A stretch of DNA of 64,000 nt from Macrothele yani (Eukaryota; Arthropoda; Arachnida; Araneae; Macrothelidae), in assembly GCA_039090855.1 (NCBI GenBank), contig CM077024.1, positions 63,821,594 through 63,885,593 of the forward strand, given 5' to 3'. Position numbers and translations under genes: made by a program. The notes under the pieces are model-generated. The model ran no database searches, was not told the origin of the DNA, and saw only the letters and a program-made list of their open reading frames with translations. Of the stretch, positions 1-10,579 are shown in pieces; positions within the stretch are counted from its first letter, which is position 1; every line of letters starts with the position of its first letter.

Positions 1-369
1 CAGGATCCATTACATTTGTCCCAGGCTTTACATACTGGTTGAGGAATTTATCGCATAAGTACATCTCAATAGCAATGAAATCTCCAACCCCGCTATCACA
101 TATAATATAAAGCTGCAAGGAGAGACAGTGTGAGAAAGGAAAGACTGGTGTGTACTCTATATGGTTGGTACAACACGGAAAAGATATATATCTGAATGAC
201 AAAGCGTTCCTTGGATGCTAGATGTAAAGAACACGTGCGAAGTGTCAACCAGGATACGCGGAATACAGCCCTTGCCAGAGAAGTTATGCACTGCTTAGCC
301 ACTCGCTCCTGTATGGAATAGTAAACACACCAGACAAAAAATCAGTAAGTCCTGTCAGAACATACCTAA

Positions 370-1133
370 ATAAAAGGTGATTGAGCCTCTTGCCTTGAAA
401 TCTGCATGAATCCGGTGAGGTAGAGACTCCACAAGGTTGTGGATGTACTGAACATCAATTTGCAGCCACTCATGCGTCAATTAGTCCCGAAGTTCCCCCA
501 GAGTATGTGGGAGTCTACTTCGGCATTACACTTTCTGTTCCAAATGATCTCGCAGATTTTCAATATGATTTAAATTTGGGCATTTGGAGTGCCAGTCGAG
601 GTAAGACAGCTTTGCTGATTGTTCGTCATACCACTCAGACACAGTTTTAGTCCTGTGCACACAGCAACTGTAGTCTTGGAAAAAAAGAGTGGCAATGTGA
701 TGCTGCTCCTGGAGATGTAGGACAACACTTTGTCATTCAGAATGCGGAGGTAACCATGCTGTTCAAATTAATCGTCCCTGCAATGAGACTGCCCATTTCG
801 TGGTACGAAAAGATCTCCAAAACATTACAGAACCCCCTCCAGCTTAAACAACATCTTTGACACAATCAGGATTAAAGGCTTCATTGGGCCTGCAATGCAC
901 TCATTGCTTCCCATCATTGGAGTACATACAAAAATGAGACTCATCAGACCAAATTACTTGTTTCCAATCCTCCACAGTAAAGTTTTGGTGCCTCTGAGCC
1001 CACTAATAATGTGCAACTTTGTGACTTGCTGTTAAAAGAGGTCTTTTTCATAGTACTCTGCTCCAGATATCCATCGCATGCAGTTCTCATCGCAATGTTC
1101 TTTCGAAAATTGGTTGGAGTGGACTTTCATTGA
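370..1133 (-). pseudogene. Tc1-like transposase, C-terminal part (split by PLE)
   Basis: On the minus strand this reads a decayed Tc1/mariner catalytic domain with many stops and shifts. In order one can see VEDWKQVIWSDES (first catalytic Asp), GGGSVMFW, VSEWYDEQ, LDWHSKCPNLNHIENL (last catalytic region; consensus SPDLNPIENLW). The N-terminal half of the same protein is at 3397-3690, with the PLE at 1134-3396 in between. The join falls inside the protein: the right piece ends ...TRQQLLQIFNE and the left piece resumes SPLQPIFERTLRW. Terminal inverted repeats were not resolved. A dead copy. Confidence 0.85.
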
Positions 1134-1216
1134 TTATATATAATTTATGACTACAAACTTGTGGTATTGAATAAAGTAAAAATATCAACGCTTACCACGA
1201 TCAAAGGTTTATTATA

Positions 1217-1271
1217 CATCGACTATAGTTTCGCACAGCTTCTGGCTCAGCTTCATCAGGACGAATGGAGC
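1217..1271 (-). ncRNA. Hammerhead-ribozyme-like motif, PLE left arm
   Basis: On the minus strand the order is CTGATGA, a short stem II with loop CAGAA, GAAAC, a 4-nt loop, GTC, then GATG, which pairs with CGTC just before the core. This is the minimal type I hammerhead with very short stem III, which is described in Penelope-like elements. Stem II has two mismatches here, so activity is doubtful. Confidence 0.6.
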
Positions 1272-2101
1272 GTAAACATTCAAATCATTGTGACATCATC
1301 CGAGTTCTGACGGTCACGGTTTTTGGAGAGCTGTTTCCACGCGCTTGAAAGAAATGGAGTCGACGTCATGTCGTTGACAAGAAGTGAAGAGTTCCGGTAT
1401 ATGTGAAAAGCTTCTAATACATTAAGCTTCATCGTTGCATCAGGTTTACAATGAGCATAGCGTTTCCGAACAGAAATTTATGGTTGTTTTCGTGACAATG
1501 CTGGGCTATAGACTACTTCTTCTTTAGTTCACAATTCCGTATGTAGGTCTGGTGTTCCTTCACACGGAAATTTAAAGCCCTGCGGGTCTGCCCTATATAT
1601 TAAAGTCCACATTCACAAGGTATCTGATAAATTCCCCAGGAATTTATGACTACGACGTAATCTTTGGATCTGAAAAAGTTTATCTGGTTTATGGGTTTGA
1701 AAATAACTTTGAAATTAAAACTCTTGAAAATTTTTGAAATTCTGAAGCAAATCTGTGGAGCAAATGGGATAACCGCCCAATTCTGTAGTATTGGGTGGTC
1801 TACCGGCGTGAGTGAGCAGACAGGCTTTGGTTTCCTAAATTTGTGGACAGCTTTTTATCTACGTCAGAACGTGTATATCCTCTGTGTACTGCAATTCGTT
1901 TTAAGAAAATCTAGCTCTTTCTGCAAGGAATCCTCAGCTGAGCATATATGTATTGCACGATATACGTATGTGTAGAAGGCAGAGATGTTTTTGTTTTCAT
2001 GGGTGATTTGATTTTGTATGTGGGGGTAAGGAAAGAGCGAATGGTTTTCGATAAACTGTTGTGCTAAAGGATCCTTCAGAGCGAATGGAGCCCTCGAATC
2101 A

Positions 2102-3170
2102 TTGAAAGTGAGTCTCACTGAACATCATTTCAGCCAATCGAAAGTAGAAGATATTTTGAGACTAGTGGAAATTTGTACCAGGCAAAACAGTTTTCTTTTT
2201 CGTGGAAGATTTATCCAACAGACGGAAGGCCTTGCAATGGGTAGCCCACTGTCGCCTATTTTATGCGAAGTCTATATGTGTCACTTTGAGGACAAACTCT
2301 TTCAGCTCGTTACGTTTGACCTTTGGATTCGATATGCAGATAATACTTTTGTTCTCTGGAAAGGCATGAATTTGGAAATACCTAAATCAGTGGAACTCAT
2401 CAATTTAATTGATCCTCATATAGATTTCACATGCAAGACTGAAAATAATGGCTGCTTATCATTTCTTGACGTCCTTGTGCCACGCTCTGAAGGATCCTTT
2501 AGCACAACAGTTTATCAAAAACCATTCGCTGTTTCCTTACCCCCACATGCAAAATCAAATCACCCATGGAAACAAAAATTTCTACCTTCTACACATATGT
2601 ATATCGTGCAATACATACATATATGCTCAGCTAAGGATTCCTTGCAGAAAGAGCTAGATTTTCTTAAACGAATTGCAGTACACAGAGGATATACACGTTC
2701 CATCGTAGATAAAGCTGTCCACAAATTTAGGAAACCAAAGCCTGTCTGCTCACTCACGCCGGTAGACCACCCAATACGACAGAATTGGGCGGTTATCCCA
2801 TTTGCTCCACAGATTTGCTTCAGAATTTCAAAAATTTTCAAGAGTTTTAATTTCAAAGTTATTTTCAAACCCATAAACCAGATAAACTTTTTCAGATCCA
2901 AAGATTACGTCGTAGTCATAAATTCCTGGGGAATTTATCAGATACCTTGTGAATGTGGACTTTAATATATAGGGCAGACCCGCAGGGCTTTAAATTTCCG
3001 TGTGAAGGAACACCAGACCTACATACGGAATTGTGAACTGAAGAAGTAGTCTATAGCCCAGCATTGTCACGAAAACAACCATAAATTTCTGTTCGGAAAC
3101 GCTATGCTCATTGATAAACCTGATGCAACGATGAAGCTTAATGTATTAGAAGCTTTTCACATATACCGGA
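2102..3170 (+). pseudogene. PLE reverse transcriptase / GIY-YIG endonuclease fragment
   Basis: The readable frame gives the PLE reverse transcriptase fingers/palm: TEGLAMGSPLSPILCEVYM, then WIRYADNTFVLW at the catalytic YxDD position (the second Asp is Asn here), then CLSFLDVLV and VYQKP. A connector follows, then a GIY-YIG nuclease: GIYQIPCECGL, an in-frame TAA at 2963-2965, YIGQTRRALNFRVKEHQTYI, an in-frame TAG near 3046, and a C-terminal AQHCHENNHKFLFGNAM. Frame is kept across both stops, so decay is by point mutation. The N-terminal part of the usual protein is missing. Family function: target-primed reverse transcription with a GIY-YIG nick. Inactive copy. Confidence 0.85.
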
Positions 3171-3309
3171 ACTCTTCACTTCTTGTCAACGACAAGACGT
3201 TGACTCCCAATTTTTTTTTTTTTTTCAAGCGCGTGGAAACAGCTCTCCAAAAACCGTGACCGTCAGAACTCGGAGGATGTCACAATGATTTGAATGTTTA
3301 CGCTCCATT

Positions 3310-3356
3310 CGTCCTGATGAAGCCGAGCCCGAAGCTCTGCAAAACTATAGTCGATG
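3310..3356 (+). ncRNA. Hammerhead-ribozyme-like motif, PLE right arm
   Basis: The core CTGATGA is at 3314-3320, stem II at 3322-3340, GTC at 3350-3352, and stem I strands CGTC (3310-3313) and GATG (3353-3356). The conserved G of the GAAA box is A in this copy (AAAAC), which should abolish cleavage. It is the inverted counterpart of the motif at 1217-1271. Confidence 0.55.
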
Positions 3357-3396
3357 TACAATAAACCTTTGATTGTGGTAAACGTTGATATTCTTA

Positions 3397-3690
3397 TTTC
3401 ATTGAATATTTGGAGCAGTTGTTGCCTGGTTTGAAACCGATTTGCAGTCACTAGGGGTGAAACACTGCGGAGGACCCTGTTGTTGAGTATCGTTTTCCAG
3501 CCTCAGTTACGTTGCCAATTTTCAGTTGACTGCGAACTACATCACTGTTTGTAGACCCGCTGGACAGTACACTTCGACACACCAGCAAATTGGGAGACTT
3601 CATTCATTTTGTGTCCGTGGGCATGGCCAAACACGATGGCTCCTTTTTTGTCACTCAGTAGTCTGTCTTACGACCCATATTGCAGACTAA
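3397..3690 (-). pseudogene. Tc1-like transposase, N-terminal part
   Basis: On the minus strand, starting from ATG near 3690, the translation (with shifts) shows a Tc1 paired-like helix-turn-helix, SQFAGVSKCTVQRVYKQ, then VTANRFQTRQQLLQIFNE up to the PLE junction. It is the N-terminal DNA-binding half of the pseudogene at 370-1133. Both pieces are similarly decayed, consistent with one old element later hit by a PLE. Confidence 0.8.
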
Positions 3691-3834
3691 ATTCAACACA
3701 CATGTTGCTCTTTGTTTCTTACGTGTTCCAATTCCCTGCATTTTATGTCTACAATGCTTTTGATAAAGCCTTCCAGTGGAGTGTGAAAGCTTGGCTAATC
3801 TTTATGCACAATACACCACAAAAATAAATGGATT

Positions 3835-4318
3835 TACTATGCTACAAGCATTTCTTGAGAACCAAAATTTTACACACATACAAAGTTATGCTCTCATTTT
3901 AGATTTAGCTGTGATTTGCTTTTTGTCAGAAAGTAATCACTGTAAATAACTCATTACAAAACAATATTCATGTATCAGCAAAAAAAATAAAAATAAAAAT
4001 AAAAAAAATGAAATATTTAAAGAATTTGTAAAAAAAGCACTTTTGTTTTCAGAAAACTTAGCATCTTGTCAGAAATATGCTGGACTGTGTCATTTATTAT
4101 TGAATAGTGCATAACAAAAAAAATATTTGTTATGCATTTAAAAAGACCCAAATTTTTTAACATTTAAGGAGAAACTATTTCTAAGAATGACTTGCCCTGA
4201 AAGGAAAGCATCAGTTTAAACTCATATTCACACCCCCTCGCCAATTTTCTCTTTTGGTCACACTACACCTATGCCTTATAACCAAACCCATCTCCGATTA
4301 AGATCACCTGCCTAGTAT
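3835..4318. other. AT-rich spacer, no gene seen
   Basis: Low-complexity A/T-rich sequence with A-runs. No open frame with family resemblance. It may include the undefined 5' terminus of the Tc1 copy. Confidence 0.5.
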
Positions 4319-4584
4319 GAAGTACACAGGGCAAGATTTCATCTTTTTTGCTCACTAGCAAATTTTGCTAGTGACCAAATAGTTTGCTAGCAAAACATTT
4401 GCATGACTAGCAAGTAAAACTAAATCACATCATAACTTATTTTCTAATAAAGTTACACAGAAATTTAAATATGTGTATAAATATTTTGACTTACCTTTTT
4501 GAATAATGAATAGAATCTTAGATACGTTTAGTGACTATCTTTATTATTAATTTCTAACAAATTCTCATACCACATGAATATATT

Positions 4585-4850
4585 TCACTGACATTCTAAT
4601 TCAGATTTCTTCCCATATGGTTTACGCTCAGGGTGTCTGACTTTGTCATCATACCACTTTATAACTGCTGACCGTGGATTAAAAATCTCTTCTTGTGGCC
4701 CTTCTATTTCAACTGTCATCAGAGCAGTTAAAGTTTCAACAGACAAATTGTTCCTCCAATCCCCTTGTATTCTTTTTAAAAAACTGAATCCCACCTCACA
4801 ACAGGCAGTACTAAGTGGAAGTATCGCACAAATTTCTGCTTAACTTCTAC
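4585..4850 (-). pseudogene. hAT transposase C-terminus (ZNF862/KIAA1586-like)
   Basis: The minus-strand frame reads AEICAILPLSTACCEVGFSF, then LKRIQGDWRNNLSVETLTAL, then VEIEGP. This is the hAT C-terminal dimerisation signature (Ser-Thr-Ala-x-x-Glu...Phe-Ser followed by R-N-x-L-S-x-x-x-L-x-x-L). The canonical Arg/Lys after the Glu is Val. The rest of the transposase is gone, cut at 4857 by another repeat. Not functional. Confidence 0.8.
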
Positions 4851-4856
4851 ACACTT

Positions 4857-4925
4857 CATATCTGCCAACTACCACACAATGCCGTAGTTTCTACGGAATT
4901 AGTTGTCTGACTATGGAACTCACTA
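4857..4925 (+). repeat. Left end of a CATATCTGCCAAC-type element
   Basis: Starts CATATCTGCCAACTACC and continues with a palindromic CCGTAGTTTCTACGG. The reverse-complement counterpart is at 58838-58881 (CCGTAGAAACTACGG then GTTAGCAGATGTG), so both belong to one repeat family. No matching right end with a target duplication was found inside the enclosing hAT. Confidence 0.65.
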
Positions 4926-5419
4926 TCAAAACTACGGATTCTACAAATTTTCATTTTGCTATTATTTTTATGATATACACGAGATTCTTACATGGATTAG
5001 TGGAATCCCGCTTTTTTTTTTTTGTCATCAGTAAAGATCATTCTGAAGATCGATATTTGGGAGGGGGGGTTCTATCTGGAGACGAAATTTCGTGCTTCAA
5101 AAATTTCGCACACAGTAGTGAAACGGAGTAAGAAAATTTTGCAATAATCGCAAATTTTTCTCCCCATGTTGTCAAAACTACGGATTCTACAAATTTTCAT
5201 TTTGCTATTATTTTTATGATATACACGAGATTCTTACATGGATTAGTGGAATCCCGCTTTTTTTTTTTTTGTCATCAGTAAAGATCATTCTGAAGATCGA
5301 TATTTGGGAGGGGGGGGGGTTCTATCTGGAGACGAAATTTCGTGCTTCAAAAATTTCGCACACAGTAGTGAAACGGAGTAAGAAAATTTTGCAATAATCG
5401 CAAATTTTTCTCCCCATGT
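4926..5419. repeat. Tandem duplication, two ~246-bp units
   Basis: Units 4927-5172 and 5173-5419 are almost identical over their whole length, differing mainly in a T-run and in a G-run that is longer in the second unit. Near-identity suggests a recent local duplication. Each unit is a variant of the dispersed module described in the findings. Confidence 0.9.
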
Positions 5420-5870
5420 TGTCTTTGTGTCCGCTTTTCTTGTTAAATATCATTTTATTCCATAAATGTTTGCATTTTAGCTCAAAAATGTGGAGAACAA
5501 TTTGCAAAAACGGAAGTTGGCTGCTGCAAAATTTTTCTGTAATCTTCAGGCATGAGATTCTTCCACGAATTCAAGGAATTCCGGCTTTTTTCGTTATTAT
5601 TGAAATTCCGTCTTTGCAAAACTAGAAAACGAAAGGTCGACGGAATTCGGATTTTTTCCGTAATCATAATTTTTTTTTCTCACGATGTTGCCTCTGTCAA
5701 GTATTATTGCTCATTAACATTTTACTGGATAAATATTTGTATTTCAGCTTGAAAATACAAGGAAAATTTCCAAAACCAGAAGTCAGACTAAGCAAAAGTT
5801 TCTTCCGTAATCTTTTACCCCCTCCACGAACACGTTTCGTAAAAAAGCATCTATCTATGCCACGCAATAA
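5420..5870. repeat. Dispersed degenerate module, divergent copies
   Basis: Contains the recurring landmarks of the module: an AAGCTGAAATACAAATATTT-like line, TTTAACAATACTGG-like, CTTCCGTTTTCGGAA-like and GGAATTC lines. No coding sense is apparent. Seen again near 13.3, 17.4, 29.8, 43.1, 47.0, 49.3, 54.1, 58.1 and 60.9 kb. Confidence 0.65.
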
Positions 5871-6512
5871 GGCTAGTTACTATGGATAAGACTTTTGCCA
5901 GTGTTGGCAGGCTATTTTCCAGTAACATTTTGGTTTGCTTCTTTCGGTCTTGTCTACCATCCGAATAAGTGGAATTATTCTTGCTTATTCATCACTGATC
6001 ATTAGAGCGCAGTATTTGATGTATGCATGACTATCAAGACTTGTGGAAGTAGGCGATCGCTTGGCTTAGGGTTGTTGAGGACAAAGTTCGTGGGGCAAAA
6101 GAAGGGAGGGTGGCAGAGCAGGTGGTCAAACCGATCCATCCCAGAGCTCTGGGTTGCCACAGCAACCATTGCCGACGTCACGTTCAGTTTCTGTAATAGA
6201 CCTATGAGGGCACGATGGAGAGGAGTTACAATGCGCTTCTACGACAGTTTCCACTGGAAGGGATGAAAGATATGGGGAGGATGGGTAATTAAGTGTCGAA
6301 AGGAAATTGGCGAAACAGAATCGCTGATCGTCGCTGTTTTAACAAGTGATAATAGAAAAAATATAACTTCGTGGATTAATAATGACTTTTGGTTACTTTA
6401 AATTAAGAAATTACCTTACTAGCAATATTTGCTACTGCGATTTTTTTTCACTAGCAAATTTGATTTTTCACTAGCTATTTGCTAATCGGTGAAATCGCGC
6501 CCTGGAAGTACA

Positions 6513-8228
6513 TAAGGTCTTGTGTGATGAATGTCAGTGAAGCTCAAGTTGTGTGCCAAAACCACTGTAAATAGAGATAATTGAAATAAAATATCCATTT
6601 GAAATAATACCTGACTGCATCAATCACTTTGTTTGGCAGATGATCTTGCTTTGAGGAGCTAAGTTCTGAAACTCGGAGAATGGCTGCGTGTGTATAAGTA
6701 ACAATCATAATCATACCACCGAAAGCTTGCTTTTCTAAGAGCTACAGCAAGTTCTCCAGAGTGAAGGTTGGAGACACACCTTTCAACAAAAGTTTGTCCT
6801 ACAGTGATTTGGGCTGTGCTTTTTATGCCTGATTGTGGCTGAATTATGTAACAATGAAGTGGGTTAAAATTGCTTTCTTGAACCAGGTCCAAAGTTTGAC
6901 AACTTGAAGTGAGAAGCAACCTAGTTAATATCTGTTCCTTCTACAGAACAGACAGGGTGCATGCATATTAATTTAGTTGTCAATTCATGCAGTGCAGCAG
7001 AATGTACTCACTATTTTTGTCATTTAAAATTCTTCACACATTGCATTTTTATTTTTTCAAATGCACTGGCACAATTATAAAATTACAAAAACCAATACCT
7101 GATTTGTCTGACATTAAAACAAATACCTTATTTGTTTTAATGTGTGCATTTTCTTTCCAACCCACACTACACAGCAAAACAAAACAGTGTTTATTATCCA
7201 ATATTCTACCAACAGATACACAAGTACAACTATAAAACTCAGCAAATTAGAAGTACGTTCTATTTTTACAAACACATTACTAGAATTGTATAAAAATAAC
7301 CATTACCATAAAAAGCTAAATTTATTAACGAGTGAGCAAGTCAGTTGAATGACCAGAATTAGCAATGTATTATTATTATTATTAAATTTACTGCTGAACA
7401 CTAAAATTCAAGTAAGTAAACATATGAAACAGACAATAGTAAATCTTTAGACTAAGTCACTGATAAATTTTCTAATGTTTCTGAATTTATGCAGAATTGC
7501 ACTGGTATCAGTTTAAGAGAGGAACTCTGAACTCTGACAAGGCTGTCTTACAGAAAATACAGTATTTTAAAAGTTTATTTTTGATTTATTAAGCAAATTT
7601 TTCTGTTCCTCAGACGTTTTTTTTTTTGTTTTTTTTTTACAAAAATGACACCAACATTTTTAAAGCAAATCCCAGGCTCCTTCAAAAAAATAAATAAAAA
7701 AAATCTGACTGGTCACGGCTAGTATTGATAAATAAAAGCATGCTTTTATTGGTGCACAGAGAACAGTTTTCAAGCAGCCTAGAATTCCAGAATAATAACT
7801 TGGTAAGTAATTTAAATGAAAGATCATCACTCCAATCTGTATAAATCAGGTGGTACACATGAACTGAAAACCCACGTGACAACAATGGGAATCTGAAGAT
7901 CAGGATTGCAAGACAGATCAACATTTTAGTTTAAGAAAACAGGCCAAACAGAGTAACCTTCAAAAGAAAGATACTCTGTTTGCCAGTGACAATTTTCCTC
8001 CACAATTTGTTAATATATTGGCATACAACACATAACATTGGATGTTTACATAATTGTGGTGTTCAGTAAATTTAAAGTGGATGAAGATAAACTGATTAGA
8101 AGCACATTGCATCACCTCCACATAACACAGAATGAACGGCATACGGCCAACCACTCACACCGATGCAGCATCTCTAATTGCATTACACATTGGCAATGAT
8201 GAAACTCTGATACAGAACAATTAATAGA
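6513..8228. other. Intron-like AT-rich sequence, no gene seen
   Basis: No recognisable protein, RNA gene or terminal repeats. Short ORFs here look random. A (TAT)n patch lies near 7370 and T-runs near 7618-7640. Inferred to belong to the host gene downstream of the exon at 10482-10579. Confidence 0.4.
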
Positions 8229-8230
8229 AA

Positions 8231-8978
8231 TACTGTATATACTCGTGTGTAAGTCTAAAGTTTCTGGAAGAAATCCTGCTTTCAAAGTAGGGGAGTTGGC
8301 TTACACACAGGCAAAAAAAAAAAAAAAAAAAATTGGGCTGGACTTCTGTGAATTCTCCCGCGGAGTTTACGGACAAGTTTGTTTACGTTTTAGACAGCGG
8401 CTTTTCGCGTGTCACTGCGCGCTAGTTTTCTGACCTTTTGAAAACTATCGCGCAATGACACAATCATATCTTCAGCTGTGCTCTCACTTTAAGTTTAAAT
8501 TCGGCAGTGTAACTGAAACATTTCCTTTTCGGAGACATCATAAATAGCGATGAAGGAAAATATAAGAAGCAGAGACTGGTTAGAATGGTGAAGGACAAAC
8601 TGAAGTGCAGCGCACACGCGATTCAGAATATGGAACTTTGCCTGCAGGTGTAGCTTTGTGCAGCGAGTGCTGTGCGTATATTTTTATTGGCCAATTGACG
8701 AAAAGAGGGCACAAGCATAGTCAGCGTTCTGCGTTTCCCAACAATACAAAGGCAAAATAACTTGTGCCATCCCTCCCTACGACTTTCGCTGCCTTTCATT
8801 ATATGACACCCCTCCGCTCTGTACAAACTCCTCAACTGAGGAAATTTTTTCCGAGGGAGTTCGTTTTCCAATAAACCTCCTCTCCTGCACAATTACCTTG
8901 CGGATTTTTTTCTTTCTTTTTAAATCAAACGAATTGGCGTTAATCCGCGGATGATACGACGAAAATTACAATACATGT
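8231..8978. mobile_element. Pogo/Tigger-like non-autonomous DNA element
   Basis: The left end is CTGTATATACTCGTGTGTAA after a TA. The right end reads CCGCGGAT..GACGAAAATTACAAT before TAC, which in the second copy (to 41262) ends TTACAG|TA. TA target use and this TATACTCGTGTATAAGTC-type end match pogo/Tigger-like MITEs. The interior (8690-8978) is shared with 40990-41262. It has no transposase. Confidence 0.65.
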
Positions 8979-9054
8979 TTTTCAGTAAGGTTTTCCATGG
9001 TGGCCCCATACAATATTTTTTAGTCGCCCTCGGCGACCGCATTTTTTGATCCCT

Positions 9055-9090
9055 GTATGTATGTATGTATGTGTATATATATATATATTT
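9055..9090. repeat. TGTA/TA microsatellite
   Basis: A run of TGTATGTA passing into TATATA. Simple-sequence repeat. Confidence 0.85.
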
Positions 9091-10373
9091 TCAGGTTATT
9101 AAATACACTGCTCGTGTATTTTATAATATTTCTCATGTATTCTGGAGGAGTTAATTCTGCTCTTTCTGATCATACAGATCCACAGTCTTAAGTTTATATA
9201 TATTTTTTTCTCTGGTTAAAATATCCGCGCGTTGGTTTCTTGCTGTATGAGGAGGCCATCAGCCCCACCCTCACTGCCCTCCCCCAGCAACTAGGGAGTG
9301 GCGGAGAGGTCAGCCATGTTCTTCTCTTGTGAGGAGAAAAGTTTTTGTCACACAGAGGTAAGCTCTCTTCCTTGTTTTTAGGTTCTAGGTTTTATAAGTT
9401 CAATGTTTGTACTTCATGTACTTTTTCTCTGTTGTTTTTAGCTTTTCAGCTTTTAGGCATTGGTTTGTCTGTTAACATTTTTGCGGGTTTTAACTCTTTC
9501 TTTTCTTTGTAACTTTGAGCGTCTTTTGGGGTACCTAGGAACAGAAGATGGCTAAGCTTGTTCCTTTTCTATGCGCTGTTTTTTCAAAGTAGTTAAGTTC
9601 TTAATAACTAATTAATTATGCACTTAAAGCACTGCTGAAATACTTTGTACATATTGCAACTAACTGTTTAAGGTATATAACTTTCACAAAGTTTTCTTTA
9701 GTTAATTATTATCTTTAACTTATTCTCGTTTTCGTGCTGTCATAAGTTGTAGAGTAGGGGTTTTAGACTCAAGTTTTCTTTCAAAAATCTGTTCGTTAAA
9801 AATTAATATTTCCTTTTTTAATTGCAATGTAAAAATTTGGATTTCTTTTGCATTGATTTTCAGGTTTTAAATTCCTCTCTCAAAAAACGAACTTGGCATT
9901 TCGTTATGGCTGAAAATCATTTCTAATTATTATGTCACTCTCACAGCTTGAGTTCTCTTTAATCTTCTTCTCTCTGTTTAATAGTAACAGATGAAGAGCA
10001 TGGGTCGGGCCAGGAAGGTTAATGGATGCAAGCGAAATTGTTAACTAGTGCTAGGTCATGCAACTCTACGGAGGACATGACATATATATATATTTTAAAC
10101 TATTTTAGGTGGGAATGTTACTTGCATCTATGGCCTTGCAGAAACCCATTTCCAACTAGGTCTTTGTGGAAGTGAGAAAATGCAGAGTTTTTGCTGGTCC
10201 TTGATAAAGCCAAGGCTCAGTATTCTCGACACCTTCTACATTCAGTAGTTTTATTTTATTTTTTTATCTTTTCTCCTTTTACTCACACAGGTAGATACAT
10301 AACCTTTTCTATGTTGTACTAGGTGTGAGTCAAAATTATATATGTATTTTTTTGCTTAGGTATCTTCTTTATA

Positions 10374-10376
<3 letters not shown>
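9091..10376. other. No gene recognised
   Basis: T-rich, intron-like. One G/C-richer island (about 9240-9360) ends in CAGAGGTAAGC, which resembles a plus-strand splice donor. No conserved protein could be read from it, so no exon is called. Confidence 0.35.
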
Positions 10377-10432
<56 letters not shown>

Positions 10433-10456
10433 GAGAGAGAGAGAGAGAGAGAGAGG
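10377..10456. repeat. (TA)n followed by (GA)n microsatellite
   Basis: About 50 bases of perfect TA repeats followed by about 22 bases of GA repeats, ending 26 bases before the splice donor of the host exon on the minus strand. Length polymorphism is likely. Confidence 0.95.
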
Positions 10457-10481
10457 AAAGATGATATATTATATTACTTAC

Positions 10482-10579
10482 TTCTGTCCCAAAGATCCAG
10501 TCGCTGGGAGATCAAGAGCACCTCCAACACTTGCAGCTTGTGTTCCAGCACTTGGTGTAAAGACCTTTGTCTCTGTTAA
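10482..10579 (-). CDS. UBAP2L-like: UBAP2/UBAP2L/lingerer-like gene, exon with ETKVFTPS
   Basis: A 98-nt exon on the minus strand. It is preceded by a pyrimidine tract and acceptor CTCTTTAG, and followed by donor GTAAGT. In phase with the exon at 20341-20399 it reads LTETKVFTPSAGTQAAS, then VGGALDLPATGSLGQ. The motif (L)SETKVFTAS directly after an EDW segment is the conserved signature of UBAP2, UBAP2L and Drosophila lingerer, which are cytoplasmic RNA-binding, stress-granule and ubiquitin-linked proteins. It ends in splice phase 2; the next exon was not found and probably lies beyond the left edge. Confidence 0.82.

Larger units (their letters stand above)
1134..3396 (+). mobile_element. Penelope-like element (PLE), nested insertion
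   Basis: A retroelement inserted into a Tc1 copy. It is flanked by a 9-bp direct repeat TTTCATTGA (1125-1133 and 3397-3405), read as the target duplication. Two long imperfect inverted arms (about 1134-2083 and 2483-3396) flank a ~400-bp unique middle that holds the RT motifs. Thus the left arm is an inverted copy of the element's own 3' half, an arrangement known for Penelope insertions. Each arm carries a hammerhead-like motif near its outer end. The element is 5'-truncated relative to a full PLE, which normally encodes about 800 residues. Confidence 0.88.
4327..6504 (-). mobile_element. hAT element with 8-bp TSD GAAGTACA
   Basis: The left end is CAGGGCAAGATTTCATC and the right end, reverse complemented, is CAGGGCGCGATTTCACC. 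The flanks are an exact 8-bp duplication GAAGTACA (4319-4326 and 6505-6512), the hAT hallmark. Both subterminal zones are rich in CTAGCAAA/TTGCTAGT motifs in both orientations (4355-4420, 6419-6490), probably transposase-binding sites. Inside, only the transposase C-terminus survives, followed by a second element's left end at 4857 and repeat modules. Confidence 0.92.

Noticed and set aside
4857..5925. Complete nested element from the CATATCTGCCAAC end to a GTTGGCAGGC sequence at about 5905
   Set aside because: The flanks do not match as a duplication and the right sequence departs from the expected end, so only the left end is annotated.
6611..6665. Possible next host exon on the minus strand (AG...GT borders, short open frame)
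   Set aside because: The previous exon ends in phase 2, and continuing it here gives an immediate stop (ACT TAG). The donor GTATTATT is weak and there is no resemblance to the UBAP2 family.
9300..9360. Exon-like G/C-richer island ending in a CAGAGGTAAGC donor-like site on the plus strand
   Set aside because: Very short, no recognised protein, no matching acceptor or partner exon.
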